A DNA stretch of 5,524 bases from an uncultured Cytophagaceae bacterium (GTDB taxonomy: Bacteria > Bacteroidota > Bacteroidia > Cytophagales > Spirosomataceae). Below are positions 5,158 to 5,524 of this stretch, piece after piece. Position 1 is the first letter of the stretch. Each line of letters opens with the position of its first letter. A model generated the notes under the pieces. It was given only the letters and a program-made list of their open reading frames with translations. It was not told the origin of the DNA and made no database searches. A program made the translations under genes and the position numbers. The stretch lies in NCBI GenBank assembly GCA_903960725.1, contig CAJCBY010000375.1:1-5524 (forward strand), read 5' to 3'.

Positions 5158-5524
5158 CGGACATATTTCGCATACTTAATTTGAAACCGAGAGCGTTTGC
5201 CGGTTAAGTGTTGTGACCAAACGGTGTTTTGGATATCCTTTCCAGACGGAAGATTTTGTAACTCAGGATTTAGCATTTTATAAGTCCTGAGTTTCCCTTT
5301 TTCTGAGAAAACATCTTGTTTCACTTTGGCTTTCCAATGCTCCACTTCATCCTCCGTAATGACGGGTCTGCCGGAAATGAAATTGATGCCTAAAAACTCG
5401 AAATCTTCCGAGAAAGGATCGATGATTTTACTCTTCTCTGCAGATAAGCTAAGGCTCAGCTGCGCGAGTTCGTCGATTAGCTTTTGTTTGATAGTAAGCG
5501 GGTCAAAGTCTTTAGGAATCACTA
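5127..5524 (-). CDS. C-terminal part of a reverse transcriptase (5' end outside window)
   Basis: The frame is open to the right edge, so the visible 131 residues are the end of a longer protein; the GTG codon at 5522-5520 is internal. The opening VIPKDF, a helix (PLTIKQKLIDELAQLSLSLS), AEKSKIID and FEFLGINF match the region just after the YADD box in bacterial reverse transcriptases: the L-x-L-x-x-x-K-(S/T)-x-I element and the FLG motif of the palm. The YADD box itself should lie just beyond the window edge. About 80 residues after FLGINF form a basic, helical thumb-like region (EVEHWKAKVKQDV, GKRSRFQIKYAKYVRYFG) and the protein then stops. There is no HNH endonuclease domain and no obvious retron VTG segment. 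That leaves group-II-intron-like, diversity-generating, abortive-infection or other defence-type reverse transcriptases open; the subclass cannot be decided here. It is convergent with the helical-repeat gene. Confidence 0.72.
   Translation of the reverse strand, partial: VIPKDFDPLTIKQKLIDELAQLSLSLSAEKSKIIDPFSEDFEFLGINFISGRPVITEDEVEHWKAKVKQDVFSEKGKLRTYKMLNPELQNLPSGKDIQNTVWSQHLTGKRSRFQIKYAKYVRYFGPLNTSN

Overview
The window looks like bacterial DNA from a member of the Bacteroidota, possibly a Cytophagales-type relative. Four things point there. Starts generally lack a Shine-Dalgarno sequence and are preceded by A-rich DNA. A secreted protein carries a signal peptide ending in the LAQ pattern common in this phylum. 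Candidate promoter boxes resemble the phylum's TTG / TAnnTTTG consensus. Base composition is moderately AT-rich. No rRNA, tRNA, CRISPR array or insertion sequence was seen.

Layout, left to right. (1) Bases 1-350 hold the C-terminal end of an AT-rich plus-strand gene that enters from outside the window; it resembles the C-terminal domain of HemN/HemW-like radical SAM proteins. (2) Bases 358-1332, minus strand, encode a secreted tetratricopeptide-repeat protein that converges on gene 1. (3) Bases 1333-1635 are a 303-base AT-rich divergent intergenic region with repeated motifs and a possible promoter for the rightward genes. (4) Bases 1636-5157 hold four plus-strand genes: an unrecognised protein with a Cys4 zinc-binding pattern, a small helical/coiled-coil protein, a compact M20/M42-like metallopeptidase, and a helical-repeat protein (DUF4116-like) with an unrecognised C-terminal domain. 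The last two overlap by four bases and are almost certainly co-translated. A strong hairpin after the coiled-coil gene probably splits the set into two transcription units. (5) Bases 5127-5524, minus strand, encode the C-terminal part of a reverse transcriptase that enters from the right edge. It converges on the rightward genes, and the two coding ends overlap by 31 bases.

The right two thirds reads as accessory DNA: small unrecognised genes, a peptidase of a type I associate from memory with phages and mobile elements, and a reverse transcriptase. Nothing in the window proves that the reverse transcriptase and the rightward genes act together. The most distinctive points are the coupled peptidase/repeat-protein pair and the reverse transcriptase tail, whose catalytic core lies just outside the window.
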